Of a stretch of 64,000 bases of DNA, positions 27,794-36,916 are shown piece by piece. Below the pieces are notes generated by a model, which ran no database searches, was not told the DNA's origin, and worked only from the letters and a program-made list of their open reading frames with translations. Position numbers and translations under genes: made by a program. The stretch covers positions 496,001 to 560,000 of the forward strand of contig CAWFCG010000001.1 of NCBI GenBank assembly GCA_963814315.1, given 5' to 3'. Position 1 is the stretch's first letter; the number at the start of each line of letters is the position of its first letter. The stretch is from JAFMJV01 sp963814315 (GTDB lineage Bacteria; Chloroflexota; Limnocylindria; Limnocylindrales; CSP1-4).

Positions 27794-29533
27794 TCAGGCA
27801 TCGGCCGTCTCGACTGCAGTGACGAACACCGCCGCCGACATCGCCGGCAGCCAAAGTCGGCCGCCCTCGGATCGGATATCAGAATGAGAAGCTGCCGCCA
27901 GGTCAACCCCCATCGGCAGCTCGATGGAATGGCCATCTTCTGCGAAGTTGGCGGCGACCGCACGGTCGCCGCTCGTCACCACCAGCCAACCCGCGTCGGG
28001 GTCGGCATGCACCTCTGGCCAAGCGTCGCCATCGAGCCCACGTGTGGCCCGGCGCACAGCGATGAGCCTACGGTGCCAGTCCAGCAGCGCCGCATGGGGT
28101 TCGTGCCGTGGCTCGCGCCAGTCGAGCCGCGATGCCTCGAACGTCTCGACTGCCATGGGGTCGGGAACATCCTCCGGGCGCCAGCCGAAGGCGACGAACT
28201 CCGAACGACGCCCCCGTCGGACGGCTTCGGCAAGCGCCTCGACTTCAAAGTCCGCGAAGAACTGGAAGGGTGTCTCCGCGCCCCACTCCTCACCCTGGAA
28301 CAGCAGCGGCACGAAGGGCCCGCACAACACCAGCGCGGCGGCCACGCGCAGGGCCGCGTCGTCGACCAGCGCGGAGAGCCGTTCGCCACGGGCGCGATTG
28401 CCGATCTGATCGTGGTTCTGAGCGAAGCTGACAAAACGCCGCAGCGGCAGCCCATCGGCCGGGCGCCCGTGTCGTCGGCCGCGGCCTACCGAATGGCGTC
28501 CCTGGTAGACCCAGACCTTGCGCAGCGCCGTCACGAGATCGGGGAAGCCGGCAAAGTCGGCATAGTAGCCCTCGCGCTCTCCGGTGAGCGTGGTGTGTAG
28601 CGCATGGTGGAAATCGTCGCTCCATTGGGCATCGAGGCCGTAGCCCCCAAAGTCGCGCGAACGAACGATGCGTGGGTCGTTGAGGTCGCTCTCGGCGATG
28701 AGCACGAGCTCGCGGCCAAGGCTGGCGCCGAGCGCCGCTGTCTCGGTCGCTATCTGCTCGAGCAGATGCGTGGCGGTCAGGTCGATGAAGGCATGCACGG
28801 CATCGATGCGCAAGCCGTCAACGTGGTAATCACGCAGCCACATCAGGGCGTTGTCGATGATGAAACGCCGAACCTCGTCGGCGCCGGCGTCACCCAGGTT
28901 GACCGCATCGCCCCAGGGCGTTCGGAAGCGATCGCTGACATAGGGTCCGAACTGCGACAGGTAGCAGCCCTCGGGGCCAAGGTGGTTGTAGACCACGTCG
29001 AGCAGCACCGCCAGGCCGCGGTCGTGGCAGGCATCCACCAACCGCTTGAGCCCGTCAGGCCCGCCATAGGGTTCGTGCGGCGCGAAGAAGCCGGCCACGT
29101 CATAGCCCCAGCCGCGACGGCCGGGGAACGCGTGCACGGGCATCAGCTCCAGGTGCGTGATGCCCAGCTTGACGAGATGATCGAGCCGATCGATGGCGCC
29201 GGCGAACGTGCCTTGCGGGCTGAACGTGCCCACATGTGCCTCATAGACGATGCCGTCGCTGAGCGAATCAGGTCTGAACGCAGCGTCGTGCCACTCGAAC
29301 GCCGCGTGATCGACGCGCTGGCCAGGTCCGTGCACGCCGTGGGACAGCCGCTCGCTGCGGGGATCCGGGATGGCGGCGGCGCCGTCGAGCGAGATAGCGT
29401 AGTCCTCGCCCAGCGCGGGACCAGGGCCGGCAGTCTCCCAATAGCCGCCGTCGACGACACGTAGAGGCCGCCGCCCCCCAGCCACGACCAGCTCGACCTG
29501 ACCGGCACGAGGCGCCCAGATCCGTAGGCTCAT
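27794..29533 (-). CDS. treZ: Malto-oligosyltrehalose trehalohydrolase
   Basis: A 579-residue GH13 enzyme. ATG 29533 overlaps the treY stop by 4 bp and starts the typical MSLRIWAPRAGQVELVV domain. Catalytic residues are the Asp in GLRIDAVHAFID, the Glu in LIAESDLND and the Asp in QNHDQIGNRARGE. GWGYDVAGFFAPHEPYGGPDG is the usual substrate-loop sequence. It releases trehalose from malto-oligosyltrehalose made by TreY. The length is typical. Confidence 0.95.
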   Translation of the reverse strand: MSLRIWAPRAGQVELVVAGGRRPLRVVDGGYWETAGPGPALGEDYAISLDGAAAIPDPRSERLSHGVHGPGQRVDHAAFEWHDAAFRPDSLSDGIVYEAHVGTFSPQGTFAGAIDRLDHLVKLGITHLELMPVHAFPGRRGWGYDVAGFFAPHEPYGGPDGLKRLVDACHDRGLAVLLDVVYNHLGPEGCYLSQFGPYVSDRFRTPWGDAVNLGDAGADEVRRFIIDNALMWLRDYHVDGLRIDAVHAFIDLTATHLLEQIATETAALGASLGRELVLIAESDLNDPRIVRSRDFGGYGLDAQWSDDFHHALHTTLTGEREGYYADFAGFPDLVTALRKVWVYQGRHSVGRGRRHGRPADGLPLRRFVSFAQNHDQIGNRARGERLSALVDDAALRVAAALVLCGPFVPLLFQGEEWGAETPFQFFADFEVEALAEAVRRGRRSEFVAFGWRPEDVPDPMAVETFEASRLDWREPRHEPHAALLDWHRRLIAVRRATRGLDGDAWPEVHADPDAGWLVVTSGDRAVAANFAEDGHSIELPMGVDLAAASHSDIRSEGGRLWLPAMSAAVFVTAVETADA

Positions 29534-32394
29534 CCGTCCTCCCTCACCAGGAGCGCCACGGGGAACCGCCGCAGCACGCGCTCCACCGGCAGCGTCCCAT
29601 CGCCCGGCAGCGTCCCATCGCCCGGCAGCGTCCGCGCATCGCTGCGAACGACGAAACGCTCGCCCGTCAACTGGTCGCGCCATCGGCCAGAGGGCACCTC
29701 GACGCGCGTATCGCCCCAGCCTGATGCGGGAGGCAGGAGGCGAGCGCCCAGGCGGCCACGAGTGAGCTTGTAGGGGTGGCGAGGCACGATGGTGACGGCC
29801 GCCTCAGCGCGGGCGAAGGCGACCACATGGTCGGCCGCACGGCCCGTGACCGCGAGCGGCCGATAGGCCGCTTCGGGGCCGTAGAGATCACGCCGATGGC
29901 GGCGCAGGTGCAGGGCCTGTCGCGTGATCCACAGCTTGGGGAGGCCCGCGTCCGCGGCGGCCAGGATAGCGGCCGGGCCTGGTCCCCGGACCGGATAGAC
30001 CTCCACCGCTGCCTCGAGGTCGGCCAGCAGCCGGTCTCGCAACTCGAAGTCGATCGGACGGCGATTGTCCGGATCCACCAGCGAGAGGTCCCACAGCTCG
30101 CAGCCTTGGTAGATGTCCGGCACGCCCGGCGCGGTGAGCTTGAGCAACGTCTGCGAGAGGGCGTTCACACGTCCGGCCCGCACGATCGGTGGCAGGACGT
30201 GTTCCACGTCGGCCACGAAGCTGGCGTCCGCGAGCGTCTCCCGAACGAACGCCTCCAGTGACGCCTCGTAGGCCGCATCAGGTTCCGTCCAGGCGGTGCG
30301 CAGCTTGGCCTCACGAGCGGCCTTCAGCAGGTACGCGCTGAGCCGGTCGGCGTCGATGGGCCAGGTGCCCACGATGGTCTGGGCCGCAAGATAGCCGATG
30401 ACCGGGTCGAAGCTGGTCCCGCGCCAGCGACGTCGGAAGCGCCGCATCCAGCGCTCGGCGATGCGCCGCCATCGGTCGGGCATCTCCGACAGCACCGCCA
30501 GACGCGCGCGGACGTCTTCGGAGCGCTTGGTGTCATGGGTCGATGTCGTCAGCATGGCCGCCGGCCAGGTCGCTGCCCGGGCGGCAGTGGCGGCGTGATA
30601 CGCCTCCACGGAGATGCCGAAACGGCCGGGTTCGCAGCCGACATCATTGAGCGCCACCAGCCGGACGTAGCGGTAGAACGCGGTGTCTTCGATGCCCTTG
30701 GCCATGACCGCACCGGAGAGCTGCTGGAAGCGGCCCACCAGATCGCCCTCGGCGTCCCCCTTCACGCCCAGGGTCAGGATGTCGCCAAGAAACCCGAGCA
30801 GCTCCGTGTCGATGTCCGGGCGGGCCTCCTGGGCCACGGCGATGGCGGTGCCGATGACGCGCCGGTCCCCGTCGCTGATAGTGCCCTCGTCAGGACGCGC
30901 ATAGGTGCGATACACCGGCATGGAAACGACCACGGCTCGCAATGCCTCGTGGAGCTCGTGGCGCGTGTAGTCCCGGAAACGACGCTGGTTCTCGCAGATG
31001 GCCACGAACACTGCGGTCAGCCGGTTGAGCTCCGAGCCCAGGGTCTCGCGCACCACGAGGTCACGTGTCTCGCGGGTGATGGCATCGAAGCTGCGCGGCT
31101 CACGAGTGAGACGGGCGTGCAGGTCACTGAAGGCCTCCTCGGCTTCGGGATCGACCAGCAAGCTGACCGTGTCACTGAGGAAGTCATAGCCGGTGGTGCC
31201 GTCGACGGGCCAATCGCGGGGCAAGGCCTCGCCGGGCATGAGGATCTTCTCCATCACCAGCCAGGTGCGGCGCATGGTCGTCCGCAGCCGCTGCGCATAG
31301 GTGGTCGGGTCCAGCAGCCCGTCAGGGTGATCGACCCGGATGCCGTCGAGCACACCATCGTCGATCCAGCGCTTGAGACGCGCATGTGAGTCGTTGAAGA
31401 CGGGCTTGTCCTCGACACGCAGGCCGATGAGCGTGGTGATATCAAAGAAGCGTCGATAGCCCAGGTCGCGACCCGCGGCCCGCCAATAGGCGAGGCGATA
31501 GTTCTGGATGGACAGCAGGGCGTCAAGGGCATCGGGATCGGCGCTGGCGCTGGCCAGCTCGGCGTCGACCGCATCGCGCACCCCCGGCTGCTCATCGAGC
31601 AGGCGCTCCAGCAACTCCTGCAGCACCTCCTTGTCACGGTGGCGCCGGATCAGGCTCTCGCGGTCGGTGACGGTCGAGCGCGGAAGGGCGCGGAAGGCCG
31701 CCGCCAGAAAGGCCAGGTCGCGGGAACGCGTTCGCGCGGCGGCCGGTTCCAGCAGCCGATACAGCGAGCGTGGCGAGAGCGGCAGCAGGTGCTCGTGATA
31801 GCGCAGGCTCACCGCGGCGCCATGACGCTCCAGCACCAGGTCGCCGGCTTCGAGGACACGACCGTAGTGGTCACCCAGGATGGGCAGCAGGACCACGTTG
31901 CGGTCTCGGGCCTCGGGTGGATCCCACTCCACATCGAAATAGCGCGCGTAACGGCTCGACTGGCCGTTCTCCAGCACGTCCCACCACCACGGATTCTCCG
32001 GGCCTGAGATGGCCAGGTGGTTGGGCACGATATCGAGCACCTGGCCGAGTCCCAGGCGCCCCAGGGTGCTCGAGAGCCGCCGATGGCCGGCGCTCCCGCC
32101 CAGCTCCTCGTTGACACGTCGAGGGTCCACCACGTCGTAACCATGCTGACTGCCGGGTGCCGCTTGCAGATAGGGCGAGGCGTACAGGTGGCTGACACCC
32201 AGGCGGGCGAGGTAGGCGGAGACGTCCGCAGCAGCCCTGAAGCCGAACTCCGCTCGGAGCTGCAGCCGATAGGTGGCGCTGGGCACGACGCGACCGGGGC
32301 GGCGGGGCCGAGGCCGAGGTCCAGGCGCGCTCGTCGCCTCGCCGGCCGCGACCTCAAGAGACGCCACGGACGCGCGCGACTCAGTCGTCGTCAC
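29530..32394 (-). CDS. treY: Malto-oligosyltrehalose synthase
   Basis: A 954-residue GH13 enzyme. I prefer GTG 32394 because it gives a GTGA overlap with the glgX stop, like the other junctions of this operon; an ATG at 32439 would add 15 residues. PSATYRLQLRAEFGF is the conserved start of the fold. Catalytic residues are the Asp in GIRVDHPDGLLDP, the Glu in LVMEKILMPGEALP and the Asp in TSTHDTKRSEDVRAR. It rearranges the reducing end of glucans into a trehalose unit. It is longer than many TreY proteins (about 720-830), partly from a Pro/Arg-rich N-terminal leader. Confidence 0.94.
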   Translation of the reverse strand: MTTTESRASVASLEVAAGEATSAPGPRPRPRRPGRVVPSATYRLQLRAEFGFRAAADVSAYLARLGVSHLYASPYLQAAPGSQHGYDVVDPRRVNEELGGSAGHRRLSSTLGRLGLGQVLDIVPNHLAISGPENPWWWDVLENGQSSRYARYFDVEWDPPEARDRNVVLLPILGDHYGRVLEAGDLVLERHGAAVSLRYHEHLLPLSPRSLYRLLEPAAARTRSRDLAFLAAAFRALPRSTVTDRESLIRRHRDKEVLQELLERLLDEQPGVRDAVDAELASASADPDALDALLSIQNYRLAYWRAAGRDLGYRRFFDITTLIGLRVEDKPVFNDSHARLKRWIDDGVLDGIRVDHPDGLLDPTTYAQRLRTTMRRTWLVMEKILMPGEALPRDWPVDGTTGYDFLSDTVSLLVDPEAEEAFSDLHARLTREPRSFDAITRETRDLVVRETLGSELNRLTAVFVAICENQRRFRDYTRHELHEALRAVVVSMPVYRTYARPDEGTISDGDRRVIGTAIAVAQEARPDIDTELLGFLGDILTLGVKGDAEGDLVGRFQQLSGAVMAKGIEDTAFYRYVRLVALNDVGCEPGRFGISVEAYHAATAARAATWPAAMLTTSTHDTKRSEDVRARLAVLSEMPDRWRRIAERWMRRFRRRWRGTSFDPVIGYLAAQTIVGTWPIDADRLSAYLLKAAREAKLRTAWTEPDAAYEASLEAFVRETLADASFVADVEHVLPPIVRAGRVNALSQTLLKLTAPGVPDIYQGCELWDLSLVDPDNRRPIDFELRDRLLADLEAAVEVYPVRGPGPAAILAAADAGLPKLWITRQALHLRRHRRDLYGPEAAYRPLAVTGRAADHVVAFARAEAAVTIVPRHPYKLTRGRLGARLLPPASGWGDTRVEVPSGRWRDQLTGERFVVRSDARTLPGDGTLPGDGTLPVERVLRRFPVALLVREDG

Positions 32395-34511
32395 GCTGCA
32401 GCACTTTGATGGAGTGGGCCGGCCACCGGTACTCGCCATCCGGCATGGTAGAGACGACCACGTGCCGGGAAGGGTGGCTCGGCCGCGGTGGCCAGGACCG
32501 TACGCCAGCGTCTGCCCAGCCGCTCGCCCGGCAACCGGAAACGCCGATCGCGCGCACCGGCGTTGATGGTCATGTAGTAGGAGTGGTCGTTCAGTGGGCT
32601 GCCGTCCATGTCCGTGAGGCCCTCCGGCGAGAGGAAGATGCCCAGCAGGCTGACCGTCGCGGACTCCCAGTCATGGTCGGTCATCTCTGTGCCGTTGGGT
32701 GCGAACCACTCGATATCGGCGACGCCGGGGCCGTGCAGCGGGCGATCTTGGAACCATCGGCGGCGGCGGAAGACCGGTCGCTCGTGGCGGAACTGGATCA
32801 AACGTCGGGTGAAGTCCAGGAGAGGTTCGTCCACCGCATCCCAGTCGTGCCAGCTGATCTCATTGTCCTGGCAGTAGCCGTTGTTGTTGCCACCCTGGGT
32901 GCGACCCATCTCATCCCCGCCGAGCAGCATCGGAACACCCTGGGACAGGAGCAGCGTGGTGAGGAAGTTGCGCTGCTGTCGAGCGCGCAGCGAGTTGACG
33001 GCAGGATCATCGGTGGGACCCTCGGCACCACAGTTCCAGGAGCGGTTGTGCGACTCGCCATCCTGATCGTCCTCGCCGTTGGCCTCGTTATGCTTGTCGT
33101 TGTAGCTGACCAGATCGGCCAGCGTGAAACCATCGTGGGCGGTGACGAGATTGATGCTCGCATGCGGTAGCCGTCCTGACCGCGCGTAGAGATCGGAGCT
33201 GCCAGTGAAGCGGTAGCCGAAATCGGACAGCGAGCGGGGCTCGCCGCGCCAGACGTCTCGTGCTGTGTCGCGATAGCGCCCATTCCATTCGGACCAGTGG
33301 ACGGGGAAGTTGCCCACCTGGTAGCCGCCCTCTCCCACGTCCCAGGGCTCGGCGATGAGCTTCACCCCGCGGACCACCGGATCCTGGTGGATGACGTCGA
33401 AGAAGGCGGACAGTCGATCGACGTCATGGAGCTGCCGAGCCAGCGCGGAGGCCAGGTCGAAGCGAAAGCCGTCGACATGCATCTCCTCCACCCAGTAGCG
33501 CAAGCTGTCCATGATGAGCTGGAGCACGTAGGGATCACGCGCATCGAGCGTGTTGCCCGTGCCGGTGTAATCCATGTAGTAGCGCGGATCGTCGTCCACC
33601 AGTCGGTAGTAGGCGTGGTTGTCGAGGCCGCGCATGGCTAGCGTGGGCCCGTCGTGGTTGCCCTCAGCGGTGTGGTTGTAGACCACGTCGAGGATGACCT
33701 CGATGCCTGCTTCGTGGAGCGCCTTGACCATATGCTTGAACTCGCCCACCTGCTGGCCTTGCGTCCCGGCGCTCGAGTAGTCCCCATGCGGCGCGAAGAA
33801 TCCGATGGAGTTGTAGCCCCAGTAATTGCGCAGACCCCGCTCCAGGAGATGGCCGTCGTGCACGAACTGGTGGACCGGGAGAAGCTCGACGGCAGTGATA
33901 CCGAGTCGGACGAGATGCTCGATGGCGGCGGGGTGGGCCAGGCCCGCGTAGGTGCCACGGAGCTCCGGCGGGATGGCCGGATGCCGCATCGTCAGCCCCT
34001 TGACGTGGGCCTCGTAGATGACGCTCTCGTGCTCCGGCCGGTGCGGTCGCACATCGCCGCTCCAGTCGAAGGCACCGTCGATGACGATCGAACGGGGGAC
34101 GAACGGGGCGCTGTCCTCGCGATTGGGCGCGTCCGGGTCCGATAGCTCGTGGCCGAATACCGGCGGCTGCCAGTCCACACCGCCGTGGATGGCCAGGGCG
34201 TAGGGGTCCAGCAACAGCTTGGACGGGTTGCAGCGCAGGCCGGCGCCCGGTTCCCAGGGACCGTGGACACGATAGCCATAGTGTTGACCCGGGCCGACCC
34301 CGGGCAGATAGCCGTGCCAGGTGTTGCCCGTCATCTCGGGCAGCTCAACGCGCCGCTCGTGGCCGTCCGCATCGAAGAGGCACACTTCGACGCGCTCGGC
34401 GACCTCCGAGAATACCGCGAAGTTGGTGCCCCCCTCATCGGGGATGGCACCGAGGCGGTCGGGCGCGCCGGGCCGGATAGCGGCCCCTGAAGCTGTGTCG
34501 TCGGTCATCAT
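32391..34511 (-). CDS. glgX: Glycogen debranching enzyme GlgX
   Basis: A 706-residue GH13 isoamylase-type debranching enzyme; an ATG three bases later (34508) is equally possible. The N-terminal CBM48-like domain (GTNFAVFSEVAERVEVCLFD) precedes YIYEAHVKGLT-like and NYWGYNSIGFFAPHGDY motifs. Catalytic residues are the Asp in GFRFDLASALAR, the Glu in LIAEPWDVGEGGYQVG and the Asp in AHDGFTLADLVSYNDKHN. It supplies linear maltodextrins to TreY and is the first gene of the six-gene operon. Four GGTCAG repeats lie directly upstream. Confidence 0.95.
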   Translation of the reverse strand: MMTDDTASGAAIRPGAPDRLGAIPDEGGTNFAVFSEVAERVEVCLFDADGHERRVELPEMTGNTWHGYLPGVGPGQHYGYRVHGPWEPGAGLRCNPSKLLLDPYALAIHGGVDWQPPVFGHELSDPDAPNREDSAPFVPRSIVIDGAFDWSGDVRPHRPEHESVIYEAHVKGLTMRHPAIPPELRGTYAGLAHPAAIEHLVRLGITAVELLPVHQFVHDGHLLERGLRNYWGYNSIGFFAPHGDYSSAGTQGQQVGEFKHMVKALHEAGIEVILDVVYNHTAEGNHDGPTLAMRGLDNHAYYRLVDDDPRYYMDYTGTGNTLDARDPYVLQLIMDSLRYWVEEMHVDGFRFDLASALARQLHDVDRLSAFFDVIHQDPVVRGVKLIAEPWDVGEGGYQVGNFPVHWSEWNGRYRDTARDVWRGEPRSLSDFGYRFTGSSDLYARSGRLPHASINLVTAHDGFTLADLVSYNDKHNEANGEDDQDGESHNRSWNCGAEGPTDDPAVNSLRARQQRNFLTTLLLSQGVPMLLGGDEMGRTQGGNNNGYCQDNEISWHDWDAVDEPLLDFTRRLIQFRHERPVFRRRRWFQDRPLHGPGVADIEWFAPNGTEMTDHDWESATVSLLGIFLSPEGLTDMDGSPLNDHSYYMTINAGARDRRFRLPGERLGRRWRTVLATAAEPPFPARGRLYHAGWRVPVAGPLHQSAAA

Positions 34512-34523
34512 CGTCCTCGATGT

Positions 34524-34578
34524 GGTCAGATGAGCAGGGCGGTCAGCTGGCGCCGTGGTCAGCGGACGTGGTGGTCAG
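34524..34578 (-). repeat. Four phased GGTCAG repeats in front of glgX
   Basis: GGTCAG occurs at 34524-34529, 34541-34546, 34557-34562 and 34573-34578, spaced 17, 16 and 16 bp; the last two copies extend to GTGGTCAGCGGAC. The array begins 13 bp before the start of the operon. It may bind a regulator or be a leftover of IS21-type terminal repeats. Confidence 0.45.
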
Positions 34579-34776
34579 CGGACTTGGCCGCTAGCCCAGC
34601 AAGCCGGTGGCCGCTCAGAAGGGATCGTAGGGATCCCGTGCGGTCGCGAACCATCGGGCCACAGCAAGCCCATATTCTGACCCCGATCAGACGCACCAGA
34701 GCAAAGCCCGGATATCGACCCTCGGGCGCCGCGCCGGGGACGCTCGCCCAGCGCATCGATCGCCGTATCCGGCTGG

Positions 34777-35250
34777 TCAACGCCTATTCCACGAGTCGTC
34801 CTGGCTGGCTGCTGTATCACGGCGTCGCGCATCGGTACCCGGGATGCCCAGGGCGCTGATGTCGGTCGCGAAGGCCATCAGGTCGTCCAGCCCCAGATAG
34901 AGTGCTGGGACCTTGAAGATCGTCCACGGAACCGGCTCACGAAAATCAAGGCGAACACCACCGCGAGGGCTCCCGGCGAAGGTGATGTCACCACCGCGGA
35001 TGCTGCGACGCACGCCGACAGCCGTGATCCAGCGCCACGGACCCTCAAGACGCCAGCGACTGATGTTGGCGGTAGCGACGCGGAACTCCCATCGTCCGAA
35101 GCGCGCCACCAACTCCTCGTCAGTCAACGAGGCCCATGCTCGTTCGGGCGTCGCCCCAAAGGCGACTCGGAGGAGCGGAGCGGACTTGCGGCCGATGCGG
35201 ATGGGGTAGCGGCGGTCCCAGGGAGCTGACCTTGTGGCGTCATCATCCAC
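34777..35250 (-). CDS. Conserved protein of unknown function
   Basis: A 157-residue soluble protein starting at GTG 35250, eight bases after the stop of the preceding gene. The middle is rich in aromatic and Arg residues (RFGRWEFRVATANISRWRLEGPWRW). It continues with VGVRRSIRGGDITFAGSPRGGVRLDFREPVP and a closing LYLGLDDLMAFATDISAL. This resembles a conserved family in high-GC soil bacteria that I recognise only as uncharacterised. There is no signal peptide or membrane helix. It is probably co-transcribed with 35259-35642. Confidence 0.6.
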   Translation of the reverse strand: MDDDATRSAPWDRRYPIRIGRKSAPLLRVAFGATPERAWASLTDEELVARFGRWEFRVATANISRWRLEGPWRWITAVGVRRSIRGGDITFAGSPRGGVRLDFREPVPWTIFKVPALYLGLDDLMAFATDISALGIPGTDARRRDTAASQDDSWNRR

Positions 35251-35258
35251 GGCATCGA

Positions 35259-35642
35259 TCAGCTTGCCGATGAGGACGCCTTGTTGGTACGGCTGGTGCG
35301 GCGCTTCTTCTTGGCTGCTCGCCGCGTGCGACGCGTCCTGACCAGCAGGGCCAGCAGTCCGAACGCGACCAGGGCCAGCCCGACAGCCGCGACAGCCACC
35401 GCGACGGCCCGCTCCTGCTCAGCCGTGCGCTCCTCCAGCACACGCTCCAGATCCGAGCGCGCATCAGTCTGCAGATGCTCGACCTGTTCCTGGATCTGCC
35501 GGATCGCACCTCGCACGTCGTGCTCGATCCCTGCCACGGCCTCCTCCACGGCCGGTCCTCTCTCCGCGATCACATCCTGGGCGCGACCCACGATGATGCC
35601 GGCTGCTCGTTGGGCGCGTTCGGTGCCGCTTGTTTCGATCAT
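35259..35642 (-). CDS. Small membrane-anchored protein with amphipathic helical region
   Basis: A 127-residue protein; ATG 35642 starts MIETSGTERAQRAAG. The first 75 residues are predicted helical and charged (VEEAVAGIEHDVRGAIRQIQEQ). One membrane helix (about 80-100) and a very basic cytoplasmic tail (RTRRTRRAAKKKRR) follow. The layout recalls YqjD/ElaB- and DUF3618-type envelope stress proteins, but I cannot assign a family. It is divergent from another small membrane protein at 35884. Confidence 0.55.
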   Translation of the reverse strand: MIETSGTERAQRAAGIIVGRAQDVIAERGPAVEEAVAGIEHDVRGAIRQIQEQVEHLQTDARSDLERVLEERTAEQERAVAVAVAAVGLALVAFGLLALLVRTRRTRRAAKKKRRTSRTNKASSSAS

Positions 35643-35883
35643 CGGACTCCCTCGACTTCGGTCTTTGGAGTGAGCATATAGAGGACGGGTGACGACCGCA
35701 CCCGGCGGCTGCGGACTGGGCATCACAAGCACGTTGCGTTCCTTCGTCGAAGGCAACATCACTGGCCGCGGCGATATGGGCCTGATATGCGATGGCGCAT
35801 GAGTGCAGTCCGCTTGTGCGTACCGATAGCCGACACTCTCCTCGCGTACGCCACGCAAGCACACGCCACGCAAGGAGGATCAC

Positions 35884-36237
35884 ATGGCAACCACGAGTCG
35901 TGCTACCGGAGACGTCAAGAACGAGAGCGGAGATATCGTCCGCGACTTGCTGGACACGGTTGGCGAGGTCTCGACCGAGGCCGAGACCCGATTGGAGCGT
36001 GCCGCGGGACACGTGGAGTCGAGTGTCGGGAAGGCCAACGAGTCCCTGCGCCGCAGTTCGGACCAGACCCTCGGAATCGTTGGTGCCTTCTCGGTGGGCC
36101 TTGCCATCGGCTTGTTGCTCGCGGGCACGAACCGGTTGCTGACCACCGCCGCACTCATCCCGGCCGCGCTGGTGGCCGGGGTCGCCCTTGAGCGGGCTGA
36201 CCACGTTGCGGGTGCGGGTCGCCCCTCGAGATCCTGA
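35884..36237 (+). CDS. Small membrane protein, YtxH/ElaB-like layout
   Basis: A 117-residue protein with a strong AAGGAGG seven bases before the ATG. The N-terminal 65 residues form a charged amphipathic helix (LLDTVGEVSTEAETRLERAAGH). Two adjacent hydrophobic segments follow (about residues 65-82 and 86-102), then a short tail. The division between the helical and membrane parts mirrors the divergent gene at 35259, suggesting the two act together at the membrane. The function is unknown. Confidence 0.6.
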   Translation: MATTSRATGDVKNESGDIVRDLLDTVGEVSTEAETRLERAAGHVESSVGKANESLRRSSDQTLGIVGAFSVGLAIGLLLAGTNRLLTTAALIPAALVAGVALERADHVAGAGRPSRS

Positions 36238-36328
36238 CCCTGCGCCGGGGCCCTGGCACCCGGGTGAGGCCGCCTCGCCCGCGGTCGGCGTGTATGGTGG
36301 GCCCTACCGCAGGGGGGCCTCGGAGGAC

Positions 36329-36916
36329 ATGCACGTGCTGAGACCCACTTTCCACTCGGGCCCCGCCCTCGCCCTTGCCGCCGCCTTGAGTCTGTCCATC
36401 ATGACGACGGCCGCGGCTCAGTCGAACGATGCCGATGCGGGGACTGCCAGACCCCCGGCCGCTCCAGATCTTCAGGGCTTGGCTTGGTACCGGTCGGTCG
36501 ATATCACTGGCTCGGAGATCGAGACCATGCGCGATAGCGACGAGGTCGCCCAATGGGTCAAGCTGGTCGATGGCGCGGGTGCGTCGCTGACGGATCTGGA
36601 GTACACCTACTACCAAGCGTTCGACCCGGCGGCTCTGCCGAACCTGGGCGAGATGGCCACCGTGCGCGTGGCCGGGGCCGAGACGGACGCGCTGCGCGGG
36701 GCGGTCGTGCAGGACATCGTCGATCAGGTCGTCGGCTGGGGCAGCGATGCGCCCGTGCCAGATGAGACCGTGATCGGAGACAAACACGTGGTCGTGGTCA
36801 GCCTCCCCGACGAGCTCGGGCTCGCAGACGCCATCGTCTACACCAGCGGCGATAGCGCCTGGGTCCTGATGCTCGATGGCGAGCTCGCGGAACAAGCACT
36901 CGCGCAGCTGCCCTGA
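36329..36916 (+). CDS. Secreted protein of unknown function
   Basis: A 195-residue protein with GGAGGA just before ATG 36329. A signal peptide (ALALAAALSLSIMTTAAAQ) precedes a mature domain of about 160 residues with alternating strands and helices (LAWYRSVDITGSEIET, YYQAFDPAALPNLGEM, ETVIGDKHVVVVSLPDELGLADAIVYTSGDSAWVL). No family is recognised. Its stop overlaps the probable CTG start of the next gene, so the two may be co-translated. Confidence 0.65.
   Translation: MHVLRPTFHSGPALALAAALSLSIMTTAAAQSNDADAGTARPPAAPDLQGLAWYRSVDITGSEIETMRDSDEVAQWVKLVDGAGASLTDLEYTYYQAFDPAALPNLGEMATVRVAGAETDALRGAVVQDIVDQVVGWGSDAPVPDETVIGDKHVVVVSLPDELGLADAIVYTSGDSAWVLMLDGELAEQALAQLP

Noticed and set aside
34579..34776. 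tRNA or small RNA upstream of the glgX operon
   Set aside because: No cloverleaf, GGTTCGA-like T-loop or CCA end could be found.
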